NCBI RefSeq assembly: GCF_000735605.1
Contig: NZ_JPKG01000046.1
Coordinates: 171,704 to 235,703, forward strand
Reading direction: 5' to 3'
Source of the DNA: Allobosea sp. LC85
GTDB lineage: Bacteria; Pseudomonadota; Alphaproteobacteria; Rhizobiales; Beijerinckiaceae
Length of the DNA: 64,000 nucleotides
The notes under the pieces are model-generated. The model was not told the origin of the DNA. It worked only from the letters and a program-made list of their open reading frames with translations, and did not search any database. The position numbers and the translations under genes are program-made. Positions 6,457 to 15,224 of this stretch are shown here, piece after piece. The stretch's first letter is position 1. Every line of letters starts with the position of its first letter.

Positions 6457-8088
6457 TCAGCCTGTCGGCAGACGATAGTCCTTGAACTGCTCGCGCAGCG
6501 CGGTCTTCTGGATCTTGCCCGTAGCGGTATGCGGGATTGCCTCGACCAGGACGACATCGTCCGGCAGCCACCACTTTGCGATCTTGCCGGTCATATAGGC
6601 CAGCATCTCTTCGCGGCTCGGCGAACGGCCGGGTTTCGGGACAATGACCAGCAGTGGCCGCTCGTCCCATTTGGGATGGGCGACGCCGATCACCGCGGCC
6701 TCTGCCACATCGGGATGGCCGACCGCGAGATTTTCCAGGTCGATCGAAGAAATCCATTCGCCGCCCGACTTGATCACGTCCTTCGAGCGGTCGGTGATCT
6801 GGAGATATCCGGCGGCATCCAGGGTGCCGACGTCGCCTGTATCGAAGAAACCGTGCTCATCGAGGATCGCTTCATCCTCCCGCCTGAAATAGGCGCCGGC
6901 GACAGCCGGTCCGCGCACCTTCAGGCGCCCGAAGGTCCTGCCGTCCCAGGGCAGATCCTGGCCGGCATCGTTGGTGATGCGGAACTCGACGGTAAAGGGC
7001 GGATGCCCCTGCTTGACCTTGAGGTCGTAGAGCGCATCGCCGTGCAGATGCCCATAGACCGGCTTGATCGAGCAGAACGACCCGATCGGACTCATCTCGG
7101 TCATGCCCCAGGCATGTGCAACCGTGACGCCGTATTTGCGTTCGAATGCTTCCGTCATCGCGCGCGGACAGGCCGAGCCACCGATCACCACGCGTTTCAG
7201 CGTCGAGAGACGGGCGCCGGTCGCTTCCAGATGCTGCAGCAGGCCGAGCCAGACAGTCGGCACCGCCGCGGTGCAGGTCACGCCCTCGCCTTCCAGCAAT
7301 TCGAGCAGCGATGCACCGTCCAGCTTCGCACCGGGCATCACCAGCTTGGCTCCGGTCATCGGCGCCGAATAGGCCAGCGACCAGCTATTGGCGTGGAAGA
7401 GCGGCACGACCGGCAGCACGCTGTCGCGCGAGGATAGCCCGATATAGTCCGGCGCCGAGCAGGCCATGGCATGCAGCACGTTCGAACGGTGCGAATAGAG
7501 CACCCCCTTCGGGCCGCCGGTGGTGCCGGAGGTGTAGCAAAGCCCGGCGGCGGTATTCTCGTCGAACTGCTTCCAGGCGAAATCGTCGTCTGCTTCGGTG
7601 AGCCACTCCTCGAAGGCGGCCGCTCCCTTCAGGCGGGTTTGCGGCATATGTGCCGCATCGGTCAGCACGATAAAGCGCTCGATGCTCGGCAGCCTGTCCT
7701 GGATCTGCTCCATCAGCGGTACGAAGGTCAGGTCGAGGAACAGCATCCTGTCCTCGGCATGGTTGATGATCCAGGCGATCTGCTCCGCGAACAGTCGTGG
7801 ATTGACCGTGTGCGTGATCGCGCCGATCCCGCTGATGCCGTACCAGAGCTCGAGATGCCGGTCAGTATTCCAGGCCAGCGTCGCGACCCGGTCGCCGAGC
7901 CGCATCCCCTCCCGTTCGAGGCGCCTGGCCACTCGCAGGGCGCGGCGGCGGATATCGACATAGGTCGTGCGCCGCAGCGAGCCGTCCTCCACCGCGCGGC
8001 TCACGACCTCACGGGTGCCGTGCTGGACGGCGGCATGGTCGATGATCCGGTGCAGCAGCAGGGGCCAGTCCTGCATCAGGCCAAGCAT
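6457..8088 (-). CDS. Medium/long-chain acyl-CoA synthetase (AMP-forming)
   Basis: A 543-residue ANL-superfamily enzyme that activates a carboxylic acid to its CoA thioester through an acyl-adenylate. The P-loop motif YTSGTTGGPKG is at residues 185-195. The aromatic motif AHAWGMTEMSP, the hinge DRSKDVIKSGGEWIS and the C-terminal lysine region TATGKIQKTALR are all present. The ATG at 8088 is preceded by GGGGAGAGAC, which decides it over an open extension to 8133. It resembles AlkK-type fatty acid:CoA ligases. It is next to the HMG-CoA reductase locus but on the opposite strand; a role in activating a related acid such as acetoacetate is possible but unproven. Confidence 0.92.
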   Translation of the reverse strand: MLGLMQDWPLLLHRIIDHAAVQHGTREVVSRAVEDGSLRRTTYVDIRRRALRVARRLEREGMRLGDRVATLAWNTDRHLELWYGISGIGAITHTVNPRLFAEQIAWIINHAEDRMLFLDLTFVPLMEQIQDRLPSIERFIVLTDAAHMPQTRLKGAAAFEEWLTEADDDFAWKQFDENTAAGLCYTSGTTGGPKGVLYSHRSNVLHAMACSAPDYIGLSSRDSVLPVVPLFHANSWSLAYSAPMTGAKLVMPGAKLDGASLLELLEGEGVTCTAAVPTVWLGLLQHLEATGARLSTLKRVVIGGSACPRAMTEAFERKYGVTVAHAWGMTEMSPIGSFCSIKPVYGHLHGDALYDLKVKQGHPPFTVEFRITNDAGQDLPWDGRTFGRLKVRGPAVAGAYFRREDEAILDEHGFFDTGDVGTLDAAGYLQITDRSKDVIKSGGEWISSIDLENLAVGHPDVAEAAVIGVAHPKWDERPLLVIVPKPGRSPSREEMLAYMTGKIAKWWLPDDVVLVEAIPHTATGKIQKTALREQFKDYRLPTG

Positions 8089-8257
8089 GGCGTCTCTCCC
8101 CACGATCATTCTTGCTGTTGTTGGGAGCAGCATAGACAGGCTGCTCCCCGGCAGGGAAGCAGGAGTTGAGCCCTAGGTCGGCTCGACATTCGGGATTCCC
8201 GCGGCGCGGTTTGCGTGGTTCATGGGTGGTCGGCTTTATGGAGGGCCAGCCATGGAA

Positions 8258-8282
8258 GTGGGAGTGGAACGAACCTGGGGGT
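8258..8282 (+). repeat. 25-base exact repeat, copy 1
   Basis: GTGGGAGTGGAACGAACCTG followed by GGGGT. An identical copy lies at 16912-16936. The similarity stops at both ends of the 25-mer. The two copies bracket the whole HMG-CoA reductase/ABC transporter/HMG-CoA lyase region in the same orientation. Confidence 0.85.
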
Positions 8283-8286
8283 GTGA

Positions 8287-9684
8287 TCAGCGCAAGCCCG
8301 ACAGTGGCGCGCTCTGGAGGAAGCGGATCAGCCGCGGATCGTCGGCATAGGCGATGTTGACCCGCATGCCCGGCCGGGTCTGCTGGCGATCGGGAAAGAA
8401 GACGGAGCCCGGAGCGATGAAGATGCCTTGCTCCGAGGCCTGCTTCGCCAAGGCGAGGTCGTCGACGTCATGGGCGAAATCGGCCCAGAGATAATAGCCG
8501 CCGGTGGGAGCGGCAAAGACCGGCAGTCCGAGCCGCTCCAGATTCTCCAGCGCCCGCGTCGTCGCCTTGCCGATGCGTTCGCGCAGCCGCCTGAGATGGT
8601 GCCTGTACTGACCGCTGGCGATCAGGTCGCTGACCGTGCGTTCGAGATAGCCCGAACTGTTCACGACGGTCAGCATCTTCATGTCGGTCAGCGCGCGGCT
8701 GACGCCGGGGCTCGCCGCGACATAGCCAATACGCAGGCTGGCCGAGAGCGTCTTCGAGAAGGTGCCGAGATAGATCACGCGCTCGAGTTGGTCGAGCGCG
8801 GCGAGGCGCGGCAGTGAAGCCGGGACGGCGTCTGCAAAGGGATCGTCCTCGATCACGAAGAGCTCGTGCCGCGTCGCGATCTGCAGCAGCCGGTGCGCCA
8901 CAGAGAGCGCGATCGCACCGCCCGTCGGGTTATGCGCGACGGACTGGGTGAAGAATGCCTTTGGCGCGTGGCGCGCGATCTGCTGCGAGAGATCGTCGAG
9001 ATCGGGCCCGTCGGGTAGCCGCTTCACCCCGATGATCTCGACCCGGGCGAGCTTCAGCTTGCCGAACAGCGGATAGTAGCCCGGGCTGTCGACCAGCACG
9101 GTATCGCCGGGCCGCAGTAGGTGCCGGACGATCAGGTCGAGCCCGTGATTGGCCCCGAAGGTCAGAAGGATCTGCTCGGGCGAGACCTGAATCGCGCGCT
9201 CCGCCAGCATCAGGGCGACCTGTGCGCGCAAGGGCCCGTAGCCCAGCGGATCGCCATAGCCGTGCTCGATCGGCAGCAGGCCCTTGCCGCTGCGCGGGCG
9301 CAGATGCCGGCCGAGTTCGGAATCTTCCGTCCATGAGGCGGGTGGGCGACCGTCGCCGACACGCACCGGATGGGTCTGACAAAGCTGCTCGCGCAGCAGT
9401 GAGACGATGTCGATCGCCTCGGTCATATGCTGTGGCGGAGCCTCGATCGTGTTGCGCCCGCCGGCACGGACATAGAAGCCCGAGCCGCGCCGCGCTTCGA
9501 GTCGCCCGAGCGCGACCAACCGGTCATACGCCTCGACCATCGTATTCTTGGACACACCGTATTCCTCGGCGGCCGCCCGCAGCGAAGGCATGCGCCGTCC
9601 CGGCTGGAGCAGGCCGTCATCGATCGAGCGGCCAATCCGCCCGACAATGCGCTCTCTGTGGGTGCTGTCGGCTTTCTCGTCCAT
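8287..9684 (-). CDS. MocR-type transcriptional regulator (GntR wHTH fused to an aminotransferase-like domain)
   Basis: A 465-residue MocR protein. Residues 8-75 form a GntR winged helix (RMPSLRAAAEEYGVSKNTM, then RGSGFYV). Residues about 110-465 are a fold-type I aminotransferase domain with FGANHGLD, HNPTGG (251-256) and the PLP-lysine motif FSKTLSASLR with Lys311. MocR proteins sense PLP adducts or related ligands and usually control the divergent neighbour. The ATG at 9684 is chosen because the wHTH begins just after it. The perfect inverted repeat at 9697-9720 sits 12 bases upstream. It is divergent from the HMG-CoA reductase operon and is its likely regulator. Confidence 0.93.
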   Translation of the reverse strand: MDEKADSTHRERIVGRIGRSIDDGLLQPGRRMPSLRAAAEEYGVSKNTMVEAYDRLVALGRLEARRGSGFYVRAGGRNTIEAPPQHMTEAIDIVSLLREQLCQTHPVRVGDGRPPASWTEDSELGRHLRPRSGKGLLPIEHGYGDPLGYGPLRAQVALMLAERAIQVSPEQILLTFGANHGLDLIVRHLLRPGDTVLVDSPGYYPLFGKLKLARVEIIGVKRLPDGPDLDDLSQQIARHAPKAFFTQSVAHNPTGGAIALSVAHRLLQIATRHELFVIEDDPFADAVPASLPRLAALDQLERVIYLGTFSKTLSASLRIGYVAASPGVSRALTDMKMLTVVNSSGYLERTVSDLIASGQYRHHLRRLRERIGKATTRALENLERLGLPVFAAPTGGYYLWADFAHDVDDLALAKQASEQGIFIAPGSVFFPDRQQTRPGMRVNIAYADDPRLIRFLQSAPLSGLR

Positions 9685-9696
9685 GACGCCTCGGAT

Positions 9697-9720
9697 TGTA
9701 CCAGTGATTTGACTGGTACA
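9697..9720. promoter_or_regulatory. Operator between the MocR gene and the HMG-CoA reductase operon
   Basis: Perfect 9-base inverted repeat: TGTACCAGT (9697-9705), spacer GATTTG, ACTGGTACA (9712-9720). CTGGTAC-type half-sites are typical of MocR regulators. On the minus strand the left arm contains TACAAT, which could serve as the -10 of the regulator gene. The site is 110 bases before the HMG-CoA reductase ATG. Confidence 0.75.
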
Positions 9721-9829
9721 GAGAATCGGATCGTACGAGGAATTGTCCCTTGCTCCTGTCCTGCGCTTGGCCGAGCCTGTCAACCAACAAACAGGCGAAA
9801 AGCCGCGGAAGCGGGCGGAGGAAACATCC

Positions 9830-11152
9830 ATGAAGACGGCCGAAGCGCGCGGACATTCCGCGCGGTCCGTGAACTCGCGCATCGAGAACTACCGCAACCT
9901 TTCCTGCGCCGAGCGGCTGGACGCGGCTGTCGCTGCGGCGTCCCTGTCTGTGCAGGACAAGGTGCTGCTCGCTACGCCGGGCGGACTGCCGCTCACGCTG
10001 GCCAACGGGATGATCGAAAACGTCGTCGGCACCTTCGAACTGCCCTTCGGCGTCGCCACCAATTTCACGATCAATGGCAAGGACTACCTGATCCCGATGG
10101 CGGTGGAGGAGCCGTCCGTGGTGGCTGCTGCCTCCTATATGGCGCGGATCGCACGCGGTTCGGGCGGGTTCCGCACATCGAGCGACCGGCCGATCATGCG
10201 GGCGCAGGTCCAGTTGATCGGGGTCTCCGATCCGCAAGGCGCCCGCCACAAGCTGCTTGCGGCGCGTGACGAGATCGTCACGGCCGCCAATGGAAAGGAC
10301 AAGGTACTGGTCTCGTTGGGCGGCGGTTGCCGCGACATCGAGGTTCACGTCTTCCCGCAGACGCCGCGCGGCCCGATCGTGGTCATGCATCTGCTCGTCG
10401 ACGTGCGGGATGCGATGGGCGCCAACACCGTCAACACCATGGCCGAGACAGTCGCGCCCATCGTCGAGAAAATCACCGGCGGCACGGTGCGCCTGCGCAT
10501 CCTGTCTAATCTCGCGGATCTTCGGCTGGCGCGCGCCACGGTCAGTGTGCCGGAGGCCGCGCTCGCCACGGCCGAGTTCTCCGGCAAACGCATGATCGAG
10601 GGAATGCTCGATGCCTATACCTTCGCGGTGATCGACCCCTATCGGGCCACCACCCACAACAAGGGCATCATGAACGGCATCGACCCGGTCGTGGTCGCCA
10701 CCGGCAATGACTGGCGCGCGATCGAGGCAGGCGCGCACGCCTATGCGGCGCGTAGTGGGCGCTATACCTCGCTCACGACCTGGGAAGTCGACAAGGATGG
10801 CAGCCTCGTGGGCTCGATCGAGATGCCGATGGCGCTCGGTCTCGTCGGCGGCGCGACCAAGACACACCCGCTGGCGCAATGGTCGCTGCGCCTGCTCGGC
10901 GTCGAGACGGCGCAGGAACTTGCCGAGGTCACGGTCGCGGTCGGTCTCGCACAGAACATGGCGGCTTTGCGGGCTCTCGCAACGGAGGGCATCCAGCGTG
11001 GCCACATGGCGCTGCATGCCCGCAACATCGCGATCGTCGCTGGAGCGGAAGGAGCCGAGATCGAGGCGGTCGCGGCGGAACTGGCGCGCAGCCACGATGT
11101 CCGCGTCGACCGCGCACGCGAACTGCTCGCGGCGCGAAGGGCAGGAGCCTGA
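9830..11152 (+). CDS. mvaA: Class II (degradative) hydroxymethylglutaryl-CoA reductase
   Basis: A 440-residue class II HMG-CoA reductase, interconverting mevalonate plus CoA with HMG-CoA using NAD(P). Catalytic residues of the Pseudomonas mevalonii enzyme (Glu83, Lys267, Asp283, His381) appear at Glu94, Lys278, Asp294 and His392, all offset by 11. They lie in VEEPSVVAAAS, HNKGIMNGID, ATGND and GHMALHARN. GNGMIENVVG-like and DAMGANTVNTM motifs are also present. No membrane domain. It is first in an operon ending with HMG-CoA lyase; no mevalonate-pathway kinase or synthase is nearby. So the likely direction is oxidative, making HMG-CoA from imported mevalonate. Confidence 0.96.
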   Translation: MKTAEARGHSARSVNSRIENYRNLSCAERLDAAVAAASLSVQDKVLLATPGGLPLTLANGMIENVVGTFELPFGVATNFTINGKDYLIPMAVEEPSVVAAASYMARIARGSGGFRTSSDRPIMRAQVQLIGVSDPQGARHKLLAARDEIVTAANGKDKVLVSLGGGCRDIEVHVFPQTPRGPIVVMHLLVDVRDAMGANTVNTMAETVAPIVEKITGGTVRLRILSNLADLRLARATVSVPEAALATAEFSGKRMIEGMLDAYTFAVIDPYRATTHNKGIMNGIDPVVVATGNDWRAIEAGAHAYAARSGRYTSLTTWEVDKDGSLVGSIEMPMALGLVGGATKTHPLAQWSLRLLGVETAQELAEVTVAVGLAQNMAALRALATEGIQRGHMALHARNIAIVAGAEGAEIEAVAAELARSHDVRVDRARELLAARRAGA

Positions 11153-11228
11153 CCCGCTGAGCATCCCGGCAGAAGTCGCCATTCATCAACACAGAACCCG
11201 CATAAAGCGGACAATACCGGAGGAACGC

Positions 11229-12431
11229 ATGATCAATCGTATTTCACGCCGTGCTGTCGGCGCGCTGCTCGTCTCGACCAGCCTTGCCTTCGCTCTGCCC
11301 GCGGCGGCCCAGAACGAGATCAAGATCGGCTACAATGCCGACCAGTCCGCCTCGGGGGCGGCCGAACTCGGCCTGTCGGGGCTCTACGGTTTCCAAGCCG
11401 CGATTGAGGACATCAATGCGAAGGGCGGCGTGCTCGGGCGCAAGTTGGTCGGCGTGATCCGCGATGACGCCGCCTCGCCGCCGAAGTCGATCCAGAACAT
11501 GAATGAGCTGATCGACAACGAGAAGGTCGCGGCGGTGGTCGGCCCGACCAATTCCGGCAACGCGCTCGCCTGGCTGCATATCCCGCAGCAGAAAAAGGTG
11601 CCGGTAGTCTCCCATGTGGCAACCGCGACCGACATCACGGCGCGCTACGCCAAGGAGCCGCAGAACTACATCTTCCGTGTCTCGATGGTCGATCGCGAGC
11701 AGCTCGCCCTGCTCGCGGCCTATGCGGTCAAGGCCTCGAAATCCAAGAACATCGCGATCATCGCGGACACGACGGGCTATGGTCAGGCGGCCACCAAGGA
11801 CCTGCAGGAGATCCTTGCGCTGCACGGCATCAAGCCAGTGGCCGTCGAGAAGTTCGGCCCCAAGGACACCGATATGACCTCGCAGCTCGCCAAGCTGAAG
11901 GCGGCCGGTGCTGACATGGTCGTCACCGGCTCGCTGGCGGACGCGACCGCCCAGGTGCTGAAGAGCATGGAGAAGATGGACTACTACCCCGGCCTGCTTT
12001 CGACCTGGGGCAGCATCAACACCCCGCTGATCAACATCGCCGGGGCCAAGCTCGCCGAGAAGACGATCTTCGCCGCCTCGACGACCGAGGATGCGAGCGA
12101 CCACGCCACCGCTCTCCACAAGCGGCTGATCGCCAAGCACCCCAACATGCCGGCCTTCGTCTCGGCCGCCCAGGGCTATGACGCGGTGATGCTGATTGCG
12201 GCGGCGATCAAGCAGGCGGGCGGCACCGACGGAGACAAGGTGCAGAAGGCCATGGAAAGTCTCGGCGAGATCCAGGGCATCATCAAGACCTACAAAAAGC
12301 CCTTTGCGAAGGAGCAGCACGAGGCGCTCGGCGTCGCCGATTTCCATCTCGCGCAATGGAAGGACGGCCGCGTCGTCAAGCTCGACAACGAGATCGTCAA
12401 GTCGCTGGCCGCGGCCGACCTGAAACGCTGA
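11229..12431 (+). CDS. ABC transporter periplasmic binding protein, Leu/Ile/Val type
   Basis: A 400-residue periplasmic binding protein of the type I (LivJ-like) fold. The signal peptide (MINRISRRAVGALLVSTSLA...) is cleaved near AAAQ at about 28. The mature protein starts EIKIGYNADQSASGAAELG, as in Peripla_BP_6 proteins. The ATG is preceded by CGGAGGAA. It follows the reductase gene by 76 bases and precedes the permease genes. The family takes branched-chain amino acids, amides, aromatic acids and other small carboxylates. Context points to mevalonate or a related hydroxyacid, but this is inference only. Confidence 0.93.
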   Translation: MINRISRRAVGALLVSTSLAFALPAAAQNEIKIGYNADQSASGAAELGLSGLYGFQAAIEDINAKGGVLGRKLVGVIRDDAASPPKSIQNMNELIDNEKVAAVVGPTNSGNALAWLHIPQQKKVPVVSHVATATDITARYAKEPQNYIFRVSMVDREQLALLAAYAVKASKSKNIAIIADTTGYGQAATKDLQEILALHGIKPVAVEKFGPKDTDMTSQLAKLKAAGADMVVTGSLADATAQVLKSMEKMDYYPGLLSTWGSINTPLINIAGAKLAEKTIFAASTTEDASDHATALHKRLIAKHPNMPAFVSAAQGYDAVMLIAAAIKQAGGTDGDKVQKAMESLGEIQGIIKTYKKPFAKEQHEALGVADFHLAQWKDGRVVKLDNEIVKSLAAADLKR

Positions 12432-12445
12432 TGATCCACCGAACG

Positions 12446-12480
12446 AGCCGGCTCATCGATTGCGCATTGATGAGCCGGCT
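12446..12480 (+). other. Stable hairpin between the binding-protein and permease genes
   Basis: 12-base perfect arms AGCCGGCTCATC (12446-12457) and GATGAGCCGGCT (12469-12480) with an 11-base loop. No T run follows, so it is more likely an mRNA-stabilising or partly terminating hairpin, which would raise binding-protein output over permease output. Confidence 0.75.
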
Positions 12481-12513
12481 TACTTCCTGCGAGGCGCTCG
12501 GTACGGGGACGTG

Positions 12514-13431
12514 ATGACGGCAATACTTCAAGCGCTGGCGAGCGGGCTGGCCCTGGGCGCGATCTACGGGCTGATCGCGCTTGGCTTCAACATCACCTAC
12601 GCCACCACCAAGACCTTCAATTTCGGCCAGGGGGCCTTTCTCGTGCCCGGCAGCCTGGTCGGCGTCTCGCTGCTTCTGCTTGCGGCGGGCAAGCCGCATT
12701 GGGGCAATCTCGCACCGTCCGAGATGACGCTGTTCACTTATGGCCTGGCGACGCTTGCGAGTGTCGCGATCGTCGGGGCGATCGGCATCCTGCTTTACTA
12801 CTGCGCGATCAAACCTTTCGTCGGCGTCGGCGGCCTGAACTGGGTGCTCAGCACCATCGGCTTCGGCATCATCCTGCAGAATACCGCGCTCGCGATCTGG
12901 GGCCCGGCCTCGATCGCGGTCCCGTCGCCGCTCGGCAACGAGGTCTATCGCATCGCGGGCGCCGGCATCCGGCCGCAGGAGGTGCTCGTCGCGGTCGTCG
13001 CGATCGCTGTGATGGTCGGCCTCGATTTCGTCATCCGCAGGACGCGCTTCGGCAAGGCGCTGCGTGCCGTCGCCTTCAACCCGCAGGCCGCCGCCATCGT
13101 CGGCATCAATGTCGAGAAGATCGTCATCATCGCCTTCGTCATCTCCTCGGCTCTCGCGGGGCTTGCCGGCATCCTCATCGCGCCGATCACCACCGCCTCG
13201 GTCTTCATCGGCCTCGGCGTGGCACTGAAGGCATTCTCGGCGGCGATCGTCGGCGGGCTGACCAATGCGCGCGGCTGCGTGCTGGGTGGCTTCCTGCTTG
13301 GCCTGATCGAGGCGCTGGTCGGGCTCTGGCGCGCCGAGATGCGCGAGATCACCATCTTCCTGCTGATCATCATCGTGCTGGTCGTGCGGCCCAGCGGTCT
13401 TCTCGGTGCGCGCAGCGTGGAGAAGATCTGA
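12514..13431 (+). CDS. Branched-chain-type ABC permease, LivH family
   Basis: A 305-residue inner-membrane permease with about eight hydrophobic segments and the LivH N-terminal pattern ALASGLALGAIYGLIALG. The permease-ATPase contact region RTRFGKALRAVAFNPQAAAIVGI is present. Start chosen at ATG 12514; GTG at 12511 is equally possible. It overlaps the next gene by one base (TGATG), so the two are translationally coupled. Part of the importer encoded at 11229-15931. Confidence 0.93.
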   Translation: MTAILQALASGLALGAIYGLIALGFNITYATTKTFNFGQGAFLVPGSLVGVSLLLLAAGKPHWGNLAPSEMTLFTYGLATLASVAIVGAIGILLYYCAIKPFVGVGGLNWVLSTIGFGIILQNTALAIWGPASIAVPSPLGNEVYRIAGAGIRPQEVLVAVVAIAVMVGLDFVIRRTRFGKALRAVAFNPQAAAIVGINVEKIVIIAFVISSALAGLAGILIAPITTASVFIGLGVALKAFSAAIVGGLTNARGCVLGGFLLGLIEALVGLWRAEMREITIFLLIIIVLVVRPSGLLGARSVEKI

Positions 13432-15224
13432 TGCCGGGGCTTCATCATGCGCTCGGCGTGACGGGCGTGGTTGCCGCGCTCGCGCTCGTGCCGCTTCTGC
13501 CGCTCAATGATTTTCATCTGCAGATACTGTTCACGATCGGCGTGAACTATCTCGCGGCGGCGGGTTTGAACGTGCTGGTCGGTTATGCCGGGCAGAAATC
13601 GCTCGGCCATGCCGGCCTCTTCGCGGTCGGCGCCTATACGGCCGCGATCGCCAATGTCGACTGGGGCATCAACCCCTGGCTGTCGCTGGTGCTGGCCTGC
13701 GGCTTCGGCGCCGTGTTCGGTCTCGTCATCGCCATGCCGTCGGTCCGGGTCTCCGGTCCCAGCCTTGCCATGGTGACGATCGGCTTCGGGATCGTCGTCG
13801 AGAAGATCGTCACCGAATGGACCGACATCTTCAAGGGCCAGGCCGGGCTCTACGGCATCAGTGCGCCGTCCATCTTTGGGCGCAGCTTTACCAATCTGCA
13901 CTGGGTCTGGTTCGTCGGCCTGCTCTGCATCGTGACGCATCTGCTGCTGCGTTCGTTGCTTCGCGGGCGCTATGGCCGTGCCTTTCTGGCGGTGCAGCTG
14001 GCGGAGCCTGCCGCGCAATCGGTCGGCATTTCGGTCGTCAGGGCCAAGACGCTGGCCTTCGTCATCTCGGCGGTGACCTGCGCGCTCGCCGGCGCGGTGG
14101 TGGCCCAGCAGAACCAGTATTTCAACTCGGATTTCATCACCTTCAACCTGTCGATCCTCTTCCTCGTCGTGGTGATCTTCGGCGGTTCGGGCTCGCTTTA
14201 TGGCCCGCTGTTCGGCGCGGTGATCCTGACGCTTCTCGATGCCTGGTTGGCGCGCTGGCCGGCGCTGCAGCATTTCACCTATGGCGCCTTGCTGCTGTTC
14301 TCGCTCTACCTGATGCCGAACGGCATCGCCGGTGCGCTGGCGAACCTGGTGAAGCGGAGCCGGTCAGCACAGCCTCCCGCGCTCTCCCCGGAGCGCTCGC
14401 TGCTTCTGGAGCAAAAGCGCGATCGCGGAACCGGACCGCTTCTCGTCGTCAAGGATCTTTACAAGGCCTATGGCGGCATCGTTCCGGTCCGGAATGTCGG
14501 CTTCAGCATCAGCGCCGGCAAGGTTCACGCCCTGATCGGCCCGAACGGCGCCGGCAAGACGACATTGCTCAACCTGCTTTCCGGCCATGTGGCGCCCAAT
14601 GGCGGCTCGATCCGCTTCCGGGATCAGGAGATCGCCGGCGAGCCTCCGCATCGCATCGCCGCGCTCGGCATCGCCCGGACCTTCCAGAACCTGAAGCTGT
14701 TCGGCGATCTGTCGGCGCTCGACAATGTCCTGCTCGGCGCGCATCTGCATGTGGAGACCTCGTTCCTCCCCTCACTGCTGGGTCTGACCGCGAGCCGCCG
14801 CGCCGAGCGTGCGGCGCGTGGTCAGGCGCTCGCCCTGCTGACGGAACTCGGGCTTGGCGAACGCGCCTTCGAACAGGCGAAGAGCCTGCCTTACGGCCTG
14901 CAGCGCCGCCTCGAGATCGCCCGCGCGCTGGCGTCGCGCCCAAGATTGCTGCTGCTGGACGAGCCGGCGGCCGGGCTCAATCCGCAGGAGACGCATGAGC
15001 TTGGCGAGGTGATCCAGCGCATCCAGGCCGCCGGCATTACCGTGCTGCTGATCGAGCACCACATGGATCTGGTCATGGGCATTTCCGACCACGTGCTCGT
15101 CCTCGACTATGGCGAGAAGATCGCCGAGGGCGCGCCGGACACTATCCGCCAGGATCCGCGCGTGATCGCCGCCTATCTCGGCGCCGAGGACGAGACCGAG
15201 GCGCAGATCGAGGTTGTCGCATGA
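13431..15224 (+). CDS. LivM permease fused to LivG ATPase
   Basis: A 597-residue fusion. Residues 1-305 are a LivM-type permease (AAGLNVLVGYAGQKSLGHAG near 43-62; GGSGSLYGPLFGA near 251-263). A roughly 30-residue linker follows, then a LivG-type ABC ATPase. Walker A GPNGAGKT is at 370-377, with LPYGLQRRLEIARAL as the signature region and LLLLDEPAAGLNPQE as Walker B. Fused LivM-LivG proteins are known in alphaproteobacteria, so this is not a frameshift artefact. One chain supplies half of both the membrane and nucleotide-binding parts of the importer. Confidence 0.93.
   Translation: MPGLHHALGVTGVVAALALVPLLPLNDFHLQILFTIGVNYLAAAGLNVLVGYAGQKSLGHAGLFAVGAYTAAIANVDWGINPWLSLVLACGFGAVFGLVIAMPSVRVSGPSLAMVTIGFGIVVEKIVTEWTDIFKGQAGLYGISAPSIFGRSFTNLHWVWFVGLLCIVTHLLLRSLLRGRYGRAFLAVQLAEPAAQSVGISVVRAKTLAFVISAVTCALAGAVVAQQNQYFNSDFITFNLSILFLVVVIFGGSGSLYGPLFGAVILTLLDAWLARWPALQHFTYGALLLFSLYLMPNGIAGALANLVKRSRSAQPPALSPERSLLLEQKRDRGTGPLLVVKDLYKAYGGIVPVRNVGFSISAGKVHALIGPNGAGKTTLLNLLSGHVAPNGGSIRFRDQEIAGEPPHRIAALGIARTFQNLKLFGDLSALDNVLLGAHLHVETSFLPSLLGLTASRRAERAARGQALALLTELGLGERAFEQAKSLPYGLQRRLEIARALASRPRLLLLDEPAAGLNPQETHELGEVIQRIQAAGITVLLIEHHMDLVMGISDHVLVLDYGEKIAEGAPDTIRQDPRVIAAYLGAEDETEAQIEVVA

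Noticed and set aside
12699..13430. An upstream extension of the LivM-LivG fusion gene to 12699
   Set aside because: The extension lies wholly inside the LivH gene in another frame and is Arg/His-rich. ATG 13431 overlaps the LivH stop and begins a normal LivM N terminus.
13431..15224. The LivM-LivG join as a sequencing error or frameshift
   Set aside because: The linker is a plausible 30-residue hydrophilic stretch, both halves are complete, and fused forms are known in alphaproteobacteria.
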